DNA of 64,000 nt from Celoporthe dispersa (lineage: Eukaryota > Ascomycota > Sordariomycetes > Diaporthales > Cryphonectriaceae), in assembly GCA_016584495.1 (NCBI GenBank), contig WAID01000003.1, positions 1,736,001-1,800,000 of the forward strand, in the 5' to 3' direction. Both the position numbers and the translations under genes were made by a program. This document shows, piece after piece, positions 22,388 to 33,336 of the stretch (within the stretch, counting starts at the first letter, position 1; each line of letters opens with the position of its first letter). A model generated the notes under the pieces. The model was not told where the DNA came from and did not search any database. It saw only the letters and a program-made list of their open reading frames with translations.

Positions 22388-24853
22388 CTTGAAAGAGTTC
22401 GTGGGGAGGTCAATGTAAGTGGAGGGAGTTATGTATGAGGTGGTGGTGGTTGTGTGTGTGTGTGTGTGTTCGTTGTAGAGTGATATGCTAAAACACGAGA
22501 AGGCCGGAAGGAGAGGATATCATCAAGTGACGACAATGGCTTTGCCTCATCCGTCAGCGGGAACGTGGGCTCTTCAAACGTTTATATACCTTGCCTACCA
22601 GAGGTCCAGAGGCCAAGTCTCCTTTCGACCTCGGATGACTACGGGATTGTTTTTTTTTTCTTTCTCGATTCTTTTTCCTTCCCCTTCTTTTTCGTTCGAG
22701 CTGGAGCCCTTTCCCCTATCGCTCAGTCCATCCCATGAGGCCACGCGGTGAGCTAAAGGGTGGCAGCATCCTGGTTTTCCTCGAAACGGGACGAAGATAT
22801 GATGATCCATCTATCCTACTTACTACAGTACATAGTAATTAGTACATACTTGGCCAAGGTATATCCGTGCCAAGTGTACCGTCTACACTGCCGCCGCGAG
22901 ATGCGCCGGCGCTGAGACGCCAGAGGACATCAAAGAACTGATGTCGTCAGTACCTGGCGTCAGCTTTTTCAAGGTACGTAGAGTAACCTTGACGCTTATC
23001 CGCAATCTAGAATGGAGCTGTTCTTGGACAAGTCGGCAGGGTGATGGAGACGCTGACTCGTTTGGGAACGTCATCGCGCCACAATTATCGCGACAAATTC
23101 ACGCGAGCAGGGGAGTGCAAGAGGGACGGGAGGAGACAAGGAGACAGTCCCGACAGTGTCAACAAGCACTGAGCAGGAGAGTTACGGGGGGAGACGGCAT
23201 ACTTCTAGCATGAAACAAGGCTGCGGCCGTGGACTGTACTGTGTATAGTGCAGATATGGAGAAGATAATGGGCCAGATGGTGAGTGGTGTGCGCCGGCAG
23301 ATCCGCACGCTTCATCCTACGATAAGGTTTTTTGTGGTTTTTTTGCGGTGAAAATTAAAAATTTCGGGGCACGACGTTGGACGGTTGCAGGCATTGGCGC
23401 AGAGCCGCAGAGCTGTCATGTTTTCGTAGGTGGCGGCTCATCAGAAGGTTGTGGTTGGCTGGCTAGCCCAAGTCGGCCTTCGCCGAGCCAACCTCGTTCG
23501 TTATAGCCAGCGTTTACCAAGTTACGCAGCAGAGTCTTCTTTTTTTTTTTCTTCCCTTTCGTCTCTCTGTCTCTCTCTTCTTTTCCTTTTCCCGCCTTCC
23601 CCTATCCCCTGGCTAAACCCTTCAACAGGGCCAGCAGAGACCCTGATCCGGGACATGATCTTCAGGGAACTCATCCACCGGAAAAGGGCCGTGATTTTTT
23701 AGGTACAGGACCATAAAACCGTATCCGCCCGGCGGCATGCTTGCGGATCCTCAGCGGACCGGGTGATGTCACAAAACCGGGCCTCGGATAAAAATCTCTG
23801 CTCGGCAAGATCCAGGTAACGGTAACTTTGAAGATCGGGGCGCCGTCTGCCTAGTGATGCTCTGTCGGCCTTGCTCAGGAGGGACTTGTCAGAATGCTGA
23901 CCTTGCCCGCATAAAGTCGTGTACCAGAATAACTGATACCCATCTGCAGCCTTTTTACTAGTGGCCCTTGCGTCAACCAACAAACCTGCCCACCACCCCC
24001 ACCCCCCTTCTGTTCTCTTCCCCCAGGGACCCTTTTTCACATGCCTGGTGTCTGATTCGACCTTGATTTCTCTGCTGAAACCGCCTATTCCGTAAACAGG
24101 ACCCGCAGTCACCTCCTTGTGGTGGATCGCTGTCATCAAGGGGACTAACCGGGACAACGTTGGCACCAGCGACGTAGTCAAGTCATGTCAGAGTTGAGGC
24201 GATGAATAAGTCGCTCGTGGCGATGATCCCAGCACGTATTGGGAAGAAGAAGAGAGGAAGAAGAAGAAAAAAAAAAGAAACTTTTTTCACTGTACGACAA
24301 AGCAAATAATGACACTGTGGCGACAAGCCAAGCAAATGATGCGGTTATTGTTGGGGCCAAGATGATGCAATGCCAAAGAAAGAAAAGAAGAAAAGAAAAA
24401 ACTCGTTCGCCCTTGATGGATAATCGGTCCCTGGCCGAAGGTTTTTGCCTTTTTTTCCTCTTTCCTAAGGGAGACCCTAACTCAAATGCTGACGCCTTCT
24501 CTGTCACCACAGTACGAATACTCACAGTCCTATCGAGTCGAACCCTGATTATAGTATACATACTACGTAGTACTGATATTCACTTGCCGTCTCACCGCCG
24601 TCATACTTGAGAACTGACAATATCTTGACCGACTTTCAAAATAATCAACAACACATACAACTTTACACCAAAATACTCTCATCCACTAGAGAAGGAGAAG
24701 AAGAAAAAAACAATACCCAGTGAGTTGGCACTGACCTTATCTCCTTCTCTCTCCCTCTTCAGGGCTTATTAGGGAGGCGCTGACTGACACGTCGTAGCAT
24801 TATCCTCCCTTATCTCATAAATAGACCGCAAAAGTCACAATAACACCGCAAAA
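22388..24853. other. Divergent promoter region between HAD hydrolase and aldo-keto reductase
   Basis: The flanking genes are divergent. A GT microsatellite lies at about 22450-22470, pyrimidine tracts at 22645-22700 and 23540-23600, and purine tracts at 24245-24285. No coding region recognised. A TATA-like CATAAATAG at 24816-24824 precedes the reductase ATG by about 30 bases. Confidence 0.5.
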
Positions 24854-25836
24854 ATGGCTCAGCACACCTTCACTCTCAACAATGGCGTCAAGATGCCCGG
24901 CCTCGGCTTCGGCACCTTTGCCAGCGAGGGCGCCAAGGGTGAGAGCTACAGGGCCGTCCAGAAGGCCCTCGAAGTCGGCTACCGGCACCTAGACTGCGCC
25001 GCCTTCTACCAGAACGAGGACGAGGTCGGCGACGCCATCCGGGACTTCATCAAGGAGAACCCAGGAAAGCTGAAGCGCGAGGACCTCTTCATCTGCACCA
25101 AGGTCTGGAACCACCTGCACCAGCCCGAGGACGTGAAGTGGTCGCTCGAGGAGTCGCTGCGCAAGCTCGGCACTGACTATGTCGACCTGTTCCTCGTCCA
25201 CTGGCCAATCGCCTCCGAGAGAACTGAGGACCACCAGCCCAAGCTCGGCGCGGATGGCAAGTACGTGATCAACAAGGAGCTCACGGAGAACCCTGAGCCG
25301 ACGTGGCGCGCCATGGAGGAGCTCAACCAGTCCGGGAAGGCCCGCGCCATCGGTGTCTCCAACTGGACCATCGACGGCCTGAACAAGCTCTTCTCCTATG
25401 CCAAGATCAAGCCTGCCGTCAACCAGATCGAGATTCACCCCTTCCTCCCCAACGAGGACCTGGTCAAGTTCTGTCTGGACAACGGCGTCGTGCCTGAGGC
25501 CTACTCGCCCCTCGGCTCCCAGGACCAGGTGCCCACCACGGGTGAGAAGGTCCGCACAAACAAGACGCTGAACGAGGTTGCCGACCGCAGCGGTCACACC
25601 CTCGCACAGGTGCTCCTGGCATGGGGTCTGCGGAGGGCTACGCCGTTTTGCCCAAGAGCTCCACACCGAGCCGCATCGAGAGCAACTTCCAGGTCCCAGA
25701 GCTGTCAAACGACGACTTTGAGGCTGTGAACGGCGTGGCCAAGGGACGGCATACGCGCTTTGTGAACATGAAGGACACTTTCGGATACAATGTCTGGCCA
25801 GAGGAGTCTCCAGAGAACGGCACTGCTATTGCTTGA
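24854..25836 (+). CDS. Aldo-keto reductase, glyceraldehyde/glycerol dehydrogenase type (GLD1/GCY1-like)
   Basis: NADPH-dependent cytosolic reductase of the AKR superfamily, close in layout to fungal L-glyceraldehyde reductase and glycerol dehydrogenase. In fungi these work in D-galacturonate catabolism or glycerol metabolism. The single exon starts MAQHTFTLNNGVKMPGLGFG. The catalytic tetrad is visible: Asp and Tyr in HLDCAAFYQNE, Lys in CTKVWNH and His in FLVHWP. AIGVSNW and NQIEIHPF are the other signature blocks, and VLPKSSTPSRI holds the cofactor-binding Lys near the C terminus. A frame break at GGG 25635-25637 (one base missing) splits LLAWGLRRGYAVLPKSS; with it the frame is 984 nt (327 aa), the usual length. 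The link to galacturonate use is only suggestive; the pectinase gene is 10 kb away. Confidence 0.92.
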
Positions 25837-26509
25837 TTTGACTCTTTCCTTATGAGCATGGTCTTTATGGGTCAGATCGGATGATGTTACACATACACGA
25901 AGGCGCTGAAAAAAAGATGGGAGATTCCCAAATACTCAAGATACCAGTTCCGGGGAGACGATAAACTATGAATGGAGATAGAATGAAGGGCCTAAATGAA
26001 GCGGATTCGACTTTTGAGTTTACACCACAAGCGTTGAAAAGCAGTGGTAGACTCATAACTGAAACAAGCCCATGGATATTTTTCACAAGTGCGCACAGTC
26101 TTCAAAGTGCTGAGCCTTGGGAAGATACAACAGGCTTGTTGGCATTGTGCAGGCTGTCAGCTCATGCATGGTTCATTGCTCTTGACATAAAGGCATTGAC
26201 AAGTGCTACGTAGCCCTTCAGAAGGCATGTAATGTCTTTTTTGCTGTGGGATTCCTTTGCCGCATAGATCAATGGGTTAGACCAAGGACTTGTCCCCACT
26301 AGTGATATTTAACATACCGTCCTCCCCTACCTTCTCTGCCGTCTCAACATAATAGCATTGTACTCGAGCTAGCAACTTATACGACACCATCAAGCGCAAA
26401 ATCTGCATCTTCAGCCTCTCGAAATTATTTTAAATCGTCGCTGAACATATAGTTCACGGACGAAAAGGGGAAAAAGGAAGGGAAGAAAAGAAAAAAAAGG
26501 AGAGAAGAG
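25837..26509. other. Intergenic, nothing recognised
   Basis: 3' flank of the reductase and 5' flank of the following ORF. A purine-rich run at about 26460-26505 lies just before the next ATG. Confidence 0.55.
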
Positions 26510-27112
26510 ATGGATACCAGCAACATCCCCCCTGCTTACCTGCCTATTGTATATATTGCACAGGCTCTGTATGAGAACCAGCATGTTTGTGGGCACTGTT
26601 CTCAGAAAGTCTTGCAGGGTTTCGTAGGTAACTACTACGGGACAACAATGGATGCAGTCCTCCAGACTCTACCACAGCTGTGCCAAGGTGTGTTCAGGGA
26701 CTATTCTGGACCGGAGGCTCAGAGCTATCTGCAGGAAAACGCCTCAATGCTGCTCAGCCACGTTTCTGGTGCTGACAAGGCCCAGCTGTGGTTTGTCATT
26801 GAAGGGCAATTCCAATACTCTGAGATTTTCACCAGAGATATGCGCACGTTCTTGAGCCACCACTATGACAGGATGAGAATCCTGGGATTTGGCCCAAAAT
26901 GCACCTGCTCTGACAGGAGTGTCCTGGAGGTAGAAGTTGGGATGCAACGCCAGGCTCTTTTCCAGAGGATCTGGAGCAACTACCTTGATCACGGTGTTAG
27001 GCTCATGGTGCAGTCTACCGCAACTCGGTTGTCACCTGCTGAACGCGAGTTTTTTCAAGGGGCTAACCCTTTTAAAGCCTTTTTCTCTTGTCTGGACTCG
27101 GAAAGTTGTTGA
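26510..27112 (+). CDS. Hypothetical protein, 200 aa, single exon
   Basis: Uninterrupted 200-codon frame starting MDTSNIPPAYLPIVYIAQAL. The residue mix is balanced, with no simple-sequence bias. No signal peptide or membrane segment is evident. Two close Cys pairs (CGHC near residue 29 and KCTCSDR near residue 130) and a helical middle (LPQLCQGVFRDYSG) are the only features I see. No family recognised. Its length and composition argue against chance, but there is no homology or expression evidence here. Confidence 0.5.
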   Translation: MDTSNIPPAYLPIVYIAQALYENQHVCGHCSQKVLQGFVGNYYGTTMDAVLQTLPQLCQGVFRDYSGPEAQSYLQENASMLLSHVSGADKAQLWFVIEGQFQYSEIFTRDMRTFLSHHYDRMRILGFGPKCTCSDRSVLEVEVGMQRQALFQRIWSNYLDHGVRLMVQSTATRLSPAEREFFQGANPFKAFFSCLDSESC

Positions 27113-28086
27113 AGCCGCAGGACTCAAATAGTCGTGGGTAAGAAAAGTACACAAGCTTGGCGCATCAGACGGTCGACACTGCGTATCATGGAGTCCAAGG
27201 TAAGTATCCAATATCTCGTAAGTAATTATAGACATTGCATTTTGTTTCTCTCCTGCAGCTTTGAAAGTCCTCATGGCCGGCCCGTCTTTCTAAAACCTAT
27301 GTTGTCTGCCCGCACATATTTACCCCGAGTGCAATATAATCCACTCTTCGCCATGCACTTCTCTCTCCCTCCCGCCCTCCCTCTTTTTTTTTCTATTTTT
27401 TCTTTTCTTTTTCCTTTCTCTTTACACCGCTATACGTTCAAAATGTAGCATCTCAGTGGAGTAGAAGAGACGGTGACAAATGTTTCAATAGTAAGATTGG
27501 ACAATGGACACAGAAGTCTGGGATGTTGCCGCTCCTCTCTTGGCTGCAGGGCTTTTCTTTTCTCTCCTTTTAAAGGAAAAAAGAAAAAGAAAAGAAGCGG
27601 GAAAAGGACCTCTCAGACTGTTAGCTCCAGTTCTGAGGGTGTATGGTCCGGGGGTCAAAAAACCTTTGTACAATTTGAGTTTAGCAACAAAGACGTTCAA
27701 ACCAAGAAACATACTTCCCAAGTAACTGTATTACTTTAGCGATAGAAGGTCTGCAATGAAATTGACGACTTGGCACAATGGACAAAGAAGTGATAGCCCA
27801 CAAAGCCATCTCCCCAAACGATGTAGACAGTTGAGGCTCCCTTTATGGTCTCGGTCACTCCTATATACATCTCTCAAATCCCGCAACAAATTTCTGCGAT
27901 TATCTTACATCGTCACTAAAATATATATCAGGGCTTTGCATGAACAAAAGGGGGAAAATAATTTTCACAGGCGAGGGTTTGCTCAAAAGTAACTTGTACA
28001 AGAAGCCTCCTAACGTCCTCCCCTAAGAAAAGAACCGCAAAAAAAGATCGTATCTCTCATTGAAGAGGCGAATCTTTTGTTTCTTT
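27113..28086. other. Intergenic with purine/pyrimidine inverted tract
   Basis: A pyrimidine-rich run at 27360-27425, and a near-palindromic pair at 27548-27600 (ttttcttttctctcctttt against aaaggaaaaaagaaaaag). No gene recognised. Confidence 0.5.
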
Positions 28087-28158
28087 TGATCCGTGCAGGG
28101 ATCGAACCTGCAATCTCCTGATTCGTAGTCAGACGCCTTGCCATTGGGCCAACGGACC
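28087..28158 (-). tRNA. tRNA-Arg (anticodon ACG)
   Basis: 72-nt cloverleaf without intron. Acceptor strands GGTCCGT and ACGGATC pair (one G-U), with discriminator A. The anticodon stem TCTGA/TCAGG holds loop CTACGAA, so the anticodon is ACG (read as ICG), decoding Arg CGN. The T arm is GCAGG-TTCGAAC-CTGC. The 3' CCA is not encoded, as normal in eukaryotes. A T run on the transcribed strand (plus 28019-28042 is A-rich) could serve as the Pol III terminator. Confidence 0.93.
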
Positions 28159-28541
28159 GATTATGATTGTTGAAATTTGCCGCCGAAAGAATGACTCTTG
28201 TCTGCAACTAGAGGTGGAGTCAAGGGCTTGGGTGGCTCAGGCTTTCGACTCGTGACAAGGCCCGTTTCCACCAAGATATGTACAATCAGGATTGAATAAA
28301 TCTTGATCCTAACGTACTGAGTGGGTTCCTGTCGAGATTTTGACACAAAACATTGGCTGAATCACATCTCGATTGCTGAGGCAGGACCTAAGACTAAGTA
28401 TTTCTAAAACTTCTAATCAATGTACAAGATTTTCACACGACTGCGCGTTTTCCAATTTCGTGTCGACCGTTGTTATGTACTAAATGGTTTCCCGGGCGTA
28501 ACAATATAACAAAATTAATGAGAATTGCCCTCCGATTTGTT
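28159..28541. other. Intergenic between tRNA-Arg and purine permease
   Basis: AT-richer spacer with no coding signal. Confidence 0.6.
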
Positions 28542-30432
28542 TCACTTCTCGCTCTTGTCGCCCACGGAACCTGCAACAGCCTCGGTGGCCAGGTCTTTCT
28601 CGCCCTGGCGTCCGTCGTGCAGACTCTCACTGGGCCTAACTTCGCCCTGGCCCACGACCTCACTTGGCTCGTCAGCCCTCCAGAAATCCTTCTTTCCCTT
28701 GGCCAACCTCTTCGTCCACGGTGGCAATACTCCACCGGGGATCTTATATGTCCACTCTTCTTTCAAGTCCTTGTTGGGTGGGACGATGCGTCCGCCCGAG
28801 ATCTTCTCCAGCACCCACACCGTCGTGTTGAGTACGATGTAAACGCAGATGCCAGCAATGAGGCCGTCCGCGATCGAGTAAGAAAAGGGCATGAGAGCGA
28901 TGGTGACGAAGGCGGGAATACTGTCGCCGAGGTAGCGCCAGTTGATTTCCGTCACAGACATGGTCATCATGCTCCCCACGAGGATTAGCACACAGCCTGT
29001 CGCCCAAGGAGGGATCGAGGCAAAGATCGGGGCGAAGAAGATCGAGATGAAAAAGCAGATTCCGGTCGTCATGGCCGTCAGACCCGTTTTCCCGCCCTCG
29101 CCTATGCCGGCGGAGGACTCGACAAAGGCTGTCACCGGTGGGCAGCCGAGAAGAGCACCAATCGAGATGGAAACGGAATCGACCATGTATCTAAACCCTC
29201 AAGATTAGCGGAACGTTGATGTGACAAGACAGATCGGAAAGCTAGAACTCACGCCACAGTCGAACCCTCGAAATCCTGGGTCACCGGATCGATCAGGTCG
29301 GCGTATCTGGCCATCGAGTACAGGGTGCCGGTACAATCCAGAATGTCGACATAGAGGAAGGTGATGAGCGCCAGTCCGAATTGACCGCCATACTCAGAGA
29401 TGTGCCAGTCCTGCACATTCAGGGTCTTCTTGATCTGGTGGAAGTTGACCACCTGCTTGAAGAAATCCCACGAGTCATTGCCTGCAGCCGTGTCGGGAAA
29501 ATACGTCACGGAGGTCCCGCGAGGCCATGAGATGATAGAGACCAGGATGATTCCGAAAAGAATGGCGCCCTTGACTCGATAGATCAATAACAAGCTCATC
29601 AGGATCCCGCCGCAGAAGATGCCGATCCACATGCGTGGGTTGCGCATCTTGGCCCCGTCAGGACACAGGCCAGTATCCGGGTCGCGCAAGGCATCCACAC
29701 AGCCAGCCAGCTCGGTGGGCGTGTCTGTCGCGCCAACAATGAGGCCGATGCCCTCCGAGTAGGTCAGACCGATGAGCGTTAAAAATAGGCCGATGCCGAC
29801 AGAGGTCGCGAGCTTGATTGACCGCGGGATGGCGCGTGCGAGCCACTGTCGCATGCCGAAGAGCGCGAGGGCAAAGAAGATCCAGCCCTCGACGAAGATG
29901 GCCGTCAGAGCTACATTGTAAGGGATTGGGCCAGTTGAGTGGTAGCCAACCAGGGTGTATGCGAAGTAAGCGTTTAGTCCCATGCCAGGAGCAAGTCCAA
30001 CAGGCCTACAGAGATGTCAGTCTGGATGAATACTTTTCTTCCCTGGGGGTCGGGGGGCGGGGGGCTTGACAAAGCCACTCACAAGTTTGCGAACAGACCC
30101 ATGCAGAACGAGGAGAGCGCGGAGATGGCAGCCGTGGCAGTGATGAGATCTCTCTTGACCTCGTTCACGCACAGTAGATAATCCTGGTTGCTATCACACA
30201 CAGGATCATCCGCCGTACCAGTGCAGACACATGTGCCACCAGTATCCGCGACGATCGATGCGTTCACGGCTACGATGTAGGCCATGGCGAAGAAGGTGGC
30301 CAGGCCGGCGCGAAGCTCAGTCAAGAAGAAGGACCCATTACGGGTCTTCTTGTGGCCGGAGCCTTCGAGCTTGAACCATCTTCCGATCACGCTCTGCGCG
30401 ACTCTGCCGTTGATGGTCTGCACCAGAGTCAT
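28542..30432 (-). CDS. azgA: Adenine/guanine/hypoxanthine permease, AzgA family
   Basis: Plasma-membrane purine/H+ symporter of the AzgA-like group. Exons: 30432-30083, 30005-29253 and 29190-28542, with GTGAGT donors at both introns (77 and 62 nt). The joined frame is 1752 nt (583 aa), the usual family length, with no interruption. The start at 30432 (MTLVQTINGRVAQSVIGRWF) matches the family N terminus better than the upstream in-frame ATG at 30480. Signature blocks: FFLTELRAGLATFFAMAYI (TM1), GMGLNAYFAY, TFLYVDILDCTGTLY and FVESSAGIGEGGKTGLTAM. The first luminal loop has several Cys, also typical of the fungal members. Confidence 0.94.
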
Positions 30433-32112
30433 GTTGTCTGCCAGGATCGTTTTGGGTTGTTCTTGTTGCAGCACCACCAAGCCGCAGACAGCAGTGGTGT
30501 GGTTGATGGCGGTGGCCTGCCCGGGCTGTACTTAATTACTGACTAGCTGGCGCAGGACTGGTTGAGTTGGGAGGCTTACCGAGGGTTTCGACTGATCCCC
30601 CAGAAAGAATCAAGAGCAGCAAGACTGGAAAATAACCTGGAAGAAGCGAAAGAGAAGCCCTCAAGTCGAGGTTATATTATTTGCATCCGAGTATCGAACA
30701 GCTCTAGAACTGTTCCGTGTTGACCTAAGTGCTTGGCTGCCAAGCGGCCAAGCCCCGACCTTATCTCTCGAAGGAGCGAGTGCAGGCCGGTTCTTTGAAA
30801 GGAGTAAGAGCTACGCGGTTTTATCTGTCTTGGCGGAACTCAAGTGGATGGGCCAAGAGTCGAACATTTCCACCTTTTTTTCTACTCCTCGGCGAGACGC
30901 GCAAGTGGTGGTGATAAAGGATACTTGCAGCAGGAATCCCATGACTGACAAATTGACAGGTACAAACTTGTAGGGACTACTTCATACTCGGCCTGATACA
31001 ACATGTTCTCGAACGGCCTAGGTCCGAATTTGTTCACACACCTCGTCCTGCTATCTGTTGTTCATGATCGTTTTGGAGCGAACTAATAACACAAGTGTCA
31101 ACAACACCGCCTGCGTCTGTACCAGTTGCCGGTGGAGATATCAATATCCTTGCATTATCATCGCGGCCAGCTCCGACGCTGAAAGGACCCAATAATGCCT
31201 TGTAGTCATCGCAGCAACAGCAGTGCCCCTCGACACGACACTTATCCGTATCGTGAAAGGAATTACCGTCTTTGCGCCACAAGTCACGAGATGCGACCAC
31301 AATGGAACTGCAGCCTGTTCCCCCGCTAGCTCTGTAGCCAACCCAAGAGCTGCACTGGCAACAGACTACACATCACGACCCAGCCTCTCTGCAAGTCTCC
31401 CTCGCACATGATGCTGTTCCCACCATGTCCCCCGAGATATAGCCAGAACCCCTGGTCTCAGTAAGCTCAGATCTTGAGCTGTGATATTGAGTATGATAAC
31501 CCTCGATTATTGGCAATAATTTCTTGGATTATTAGAGCGAAGAATCAGGCAGCAAGCTCACCTTTTTGTAGAACCTTTCCCCTCTTCTAGACTTGAAAAA
31601 TATAGATTATTGCAACTCGCGATGTACAAACGAGACAAGTATGGTACGGCGGTGCTGATTCGGACCCCCAAGGACACTCACAAGTACGTAAGCAGAGAAG
31701 GGCTACCGTCGTGGTGCCTTCCGCTAGCTACGTGAGCTTTCCTCTCGCCTACTAATTTTCATCACACACACACACACATACAGGCTCTGTACACCCCCGA
31801 ATTGACTGGCACCTCTTAATTGCTCGTTTCAATGAGAGAGTCTCCGTGTGCTGACCACCAGCCGACTGTGTGCGACAAAATGGGTGTCAAGAAGACAACC
31901 GTTTCTCTCCAGGCTGACACGGCCATGACTAACAGGCCCGAAATCATCGAGGTCCGGACGACAAAAAGCAAGAGATGAGACCGGTTTGGCCATTGCGAGG
32001 GCTAACAGGAGTCAATTACGCCTTGTAGAGAGGAAATTTCTTTGTTGGCTAATAGGTCCCCCCACCAAGAAGGACCCTCTCCTCCGACCTTCAGCAGCCA
32101 AGATGTAGCCCG
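30433..32112. other. Intergenic upstream of azgA
   Basis: A CA microsatellite at about 31766-31780. No coding region or RNA gene recognised; short frames lack motifs. The proximal part is the promoter side of the permease gene. Confidence 0.55.
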
Positions 32113-32940
32113 TCAAGCCGAGTTGCGGTACAGACCACAAGCCTCCACCTCGCGAGCCCACAGACCCCAGGGCCGCATTGCAGACCACTTCAACATGCCA
32201 GTGGCAGCCTGGGCCTCGTCCTGGCTCAGGTATTGCAGACCACCATCACCACCACCACCACCAACCTGTGCCTGTCGGCTGTGTGCCGTCTGCAGTGTCA
32301 GAGCGGCGCTCTGGATGCTGGCATTCTTCATCGTGTAGACGGCCCTGGAGACGGCCTCTTCTATGCCGCCGCCGATGACAGTCAGGCCGTGTCCTCTCAT
32401 CAGAGCCACCACGGCGCCCCCGTCGAAACACTTGGCCAGGGGCTCCCCGAGGTGTGGGCTCCGCACGAGCAGGTCGGACGTGTCCTCGCCTTCCCTGATG
32501 AACCGGGCGATATCATACACCTCAGGACAGCCCTTGGCGCCTAGGCCCAGAAACCCGGCCATGTGGTAGCACGGGCGCAGAGGCACGCCGGAGATGGTGT
32601 AGGGGATGACGCTCTCGGCATGACTGTGGATGACGGCCTGGACGTGCCTGTGCCGCTTGTATACCTCGCTGTGGATGTGTCTCTCCGAGTAGCCCTTGGT
32701 CGACGAGGGGTCCAGCGGCTCGGCGTTGTCGACATGGTAGACGATGAGGTCGTCTGGGGACGAGATGGTGCCGGGCGCGATGTACTTGGACATGACGAAC
32801 GTGTGCTGGTCGGAAGGGTGCCGGAACGAGAGGTGGCCATAGGCGTCGAGCACACCGTGGTAGTGCAGGATGTGGCAGCCCGTGATGAACTTCCGGTGCA
32901 GGCTCTGGAGGGCAGCGGCTTGGATGTCGTCGCCGTCCAT
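32113..32940 (-). CDS. Class II aldolase/adducin-domain protein
   Basis: Metal-dependent aldolase/decarboxylase-type enzyme of the class II aldolase fold, single exon, 275 aa. The zinc site is visible: His105 and His107 in VIHSHAES, a third ligand His184 in MRGHGLTVIG, and the acidic/His residues in SERHIHSE before them. DAYGHLSFR corresponds to the family's GN.S substrate-binding loop, with His in place of Asn. The protein is intact. A Gly run (QVGGGGGDGG) precedes the C-terminal tail. Fungal members of this group are often near catabolic or secondary-metabolic genes; nothing here fixes the substrate. The leader on the minus strand contains a TTG-rich run (plus CAA repeats at 33035-33066). 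Confidence 0.88.
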   Translation of the reverse strand: MDGDDIQAAALQSLHRKFITGCHILHYHGVLDAYGHLSFRHPSDQHTFVMSKYIAPGTISSPDDLIVYHVDNAEPLDPSSTKGYSERHIHSEVYKRHRHVQAVIHSHAESVIPYTISGVPLRPCYHMAGFLGLGAKGCPEVYDIARFIREGEDTSDLLVRSPHLGEPLAKCFDGGAVVALMRGHGLTVIGGGIEEAVSRAVYTMKNASIQSAALTLQTAHSRQAQVGGGGGDGGLQYLSQDEAQAATGMLKWSAMRPWGLWAREVEACGLYRNSA

Positions 32941-33336
32941 CTTCCTCTAGCGCTTCCCTACGCGGGACTCGTCGTCCTCGAGTGAACAAAGATGCACCCC
33001 TCCAACTTGCCCAAAGAAACAGGGAAGAGGAAGAGAAGCAACAGCAACAACAACAAGAACAACAACCCCTTTCTAAGGAGTAATATATATACACCAGTAT
33101 CTACGGAAAGAGAAGAGAGAAAAGAAGGAACACTGACGACATCAACCTGCATCAGCACATCGGCAGGCCGTTGCCGAGAGGTGGAGACTTTTGAGCGCGG
33201 GGTCGAGTCGATGCCCTCGAGAGGGGATTCGGCCCGGCGTCTCAACTCGTTTTATATTGGGGATATATCTCACACAAGGCTTTGCCTCTATGAAGAGCTG
33301 AGCTGGGTTGCCGTCGTTGTATAAACTATCAGAAAC
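32941..33336. other. Spacer between aldolase-like gene and GH76 gene
   Basis: Holds the aldolase promoter and the 3' flank of the GH76 gene. An interrupted CAA/AAC repeat at 33035-33066 is the only visible structure. Confidence 0.55.

Noticed and set aside
24989..25708. 239-codon minus frame over the aldo-keto reductase
   Set aside because: Antisense shadow caused by GC-rich third positions.
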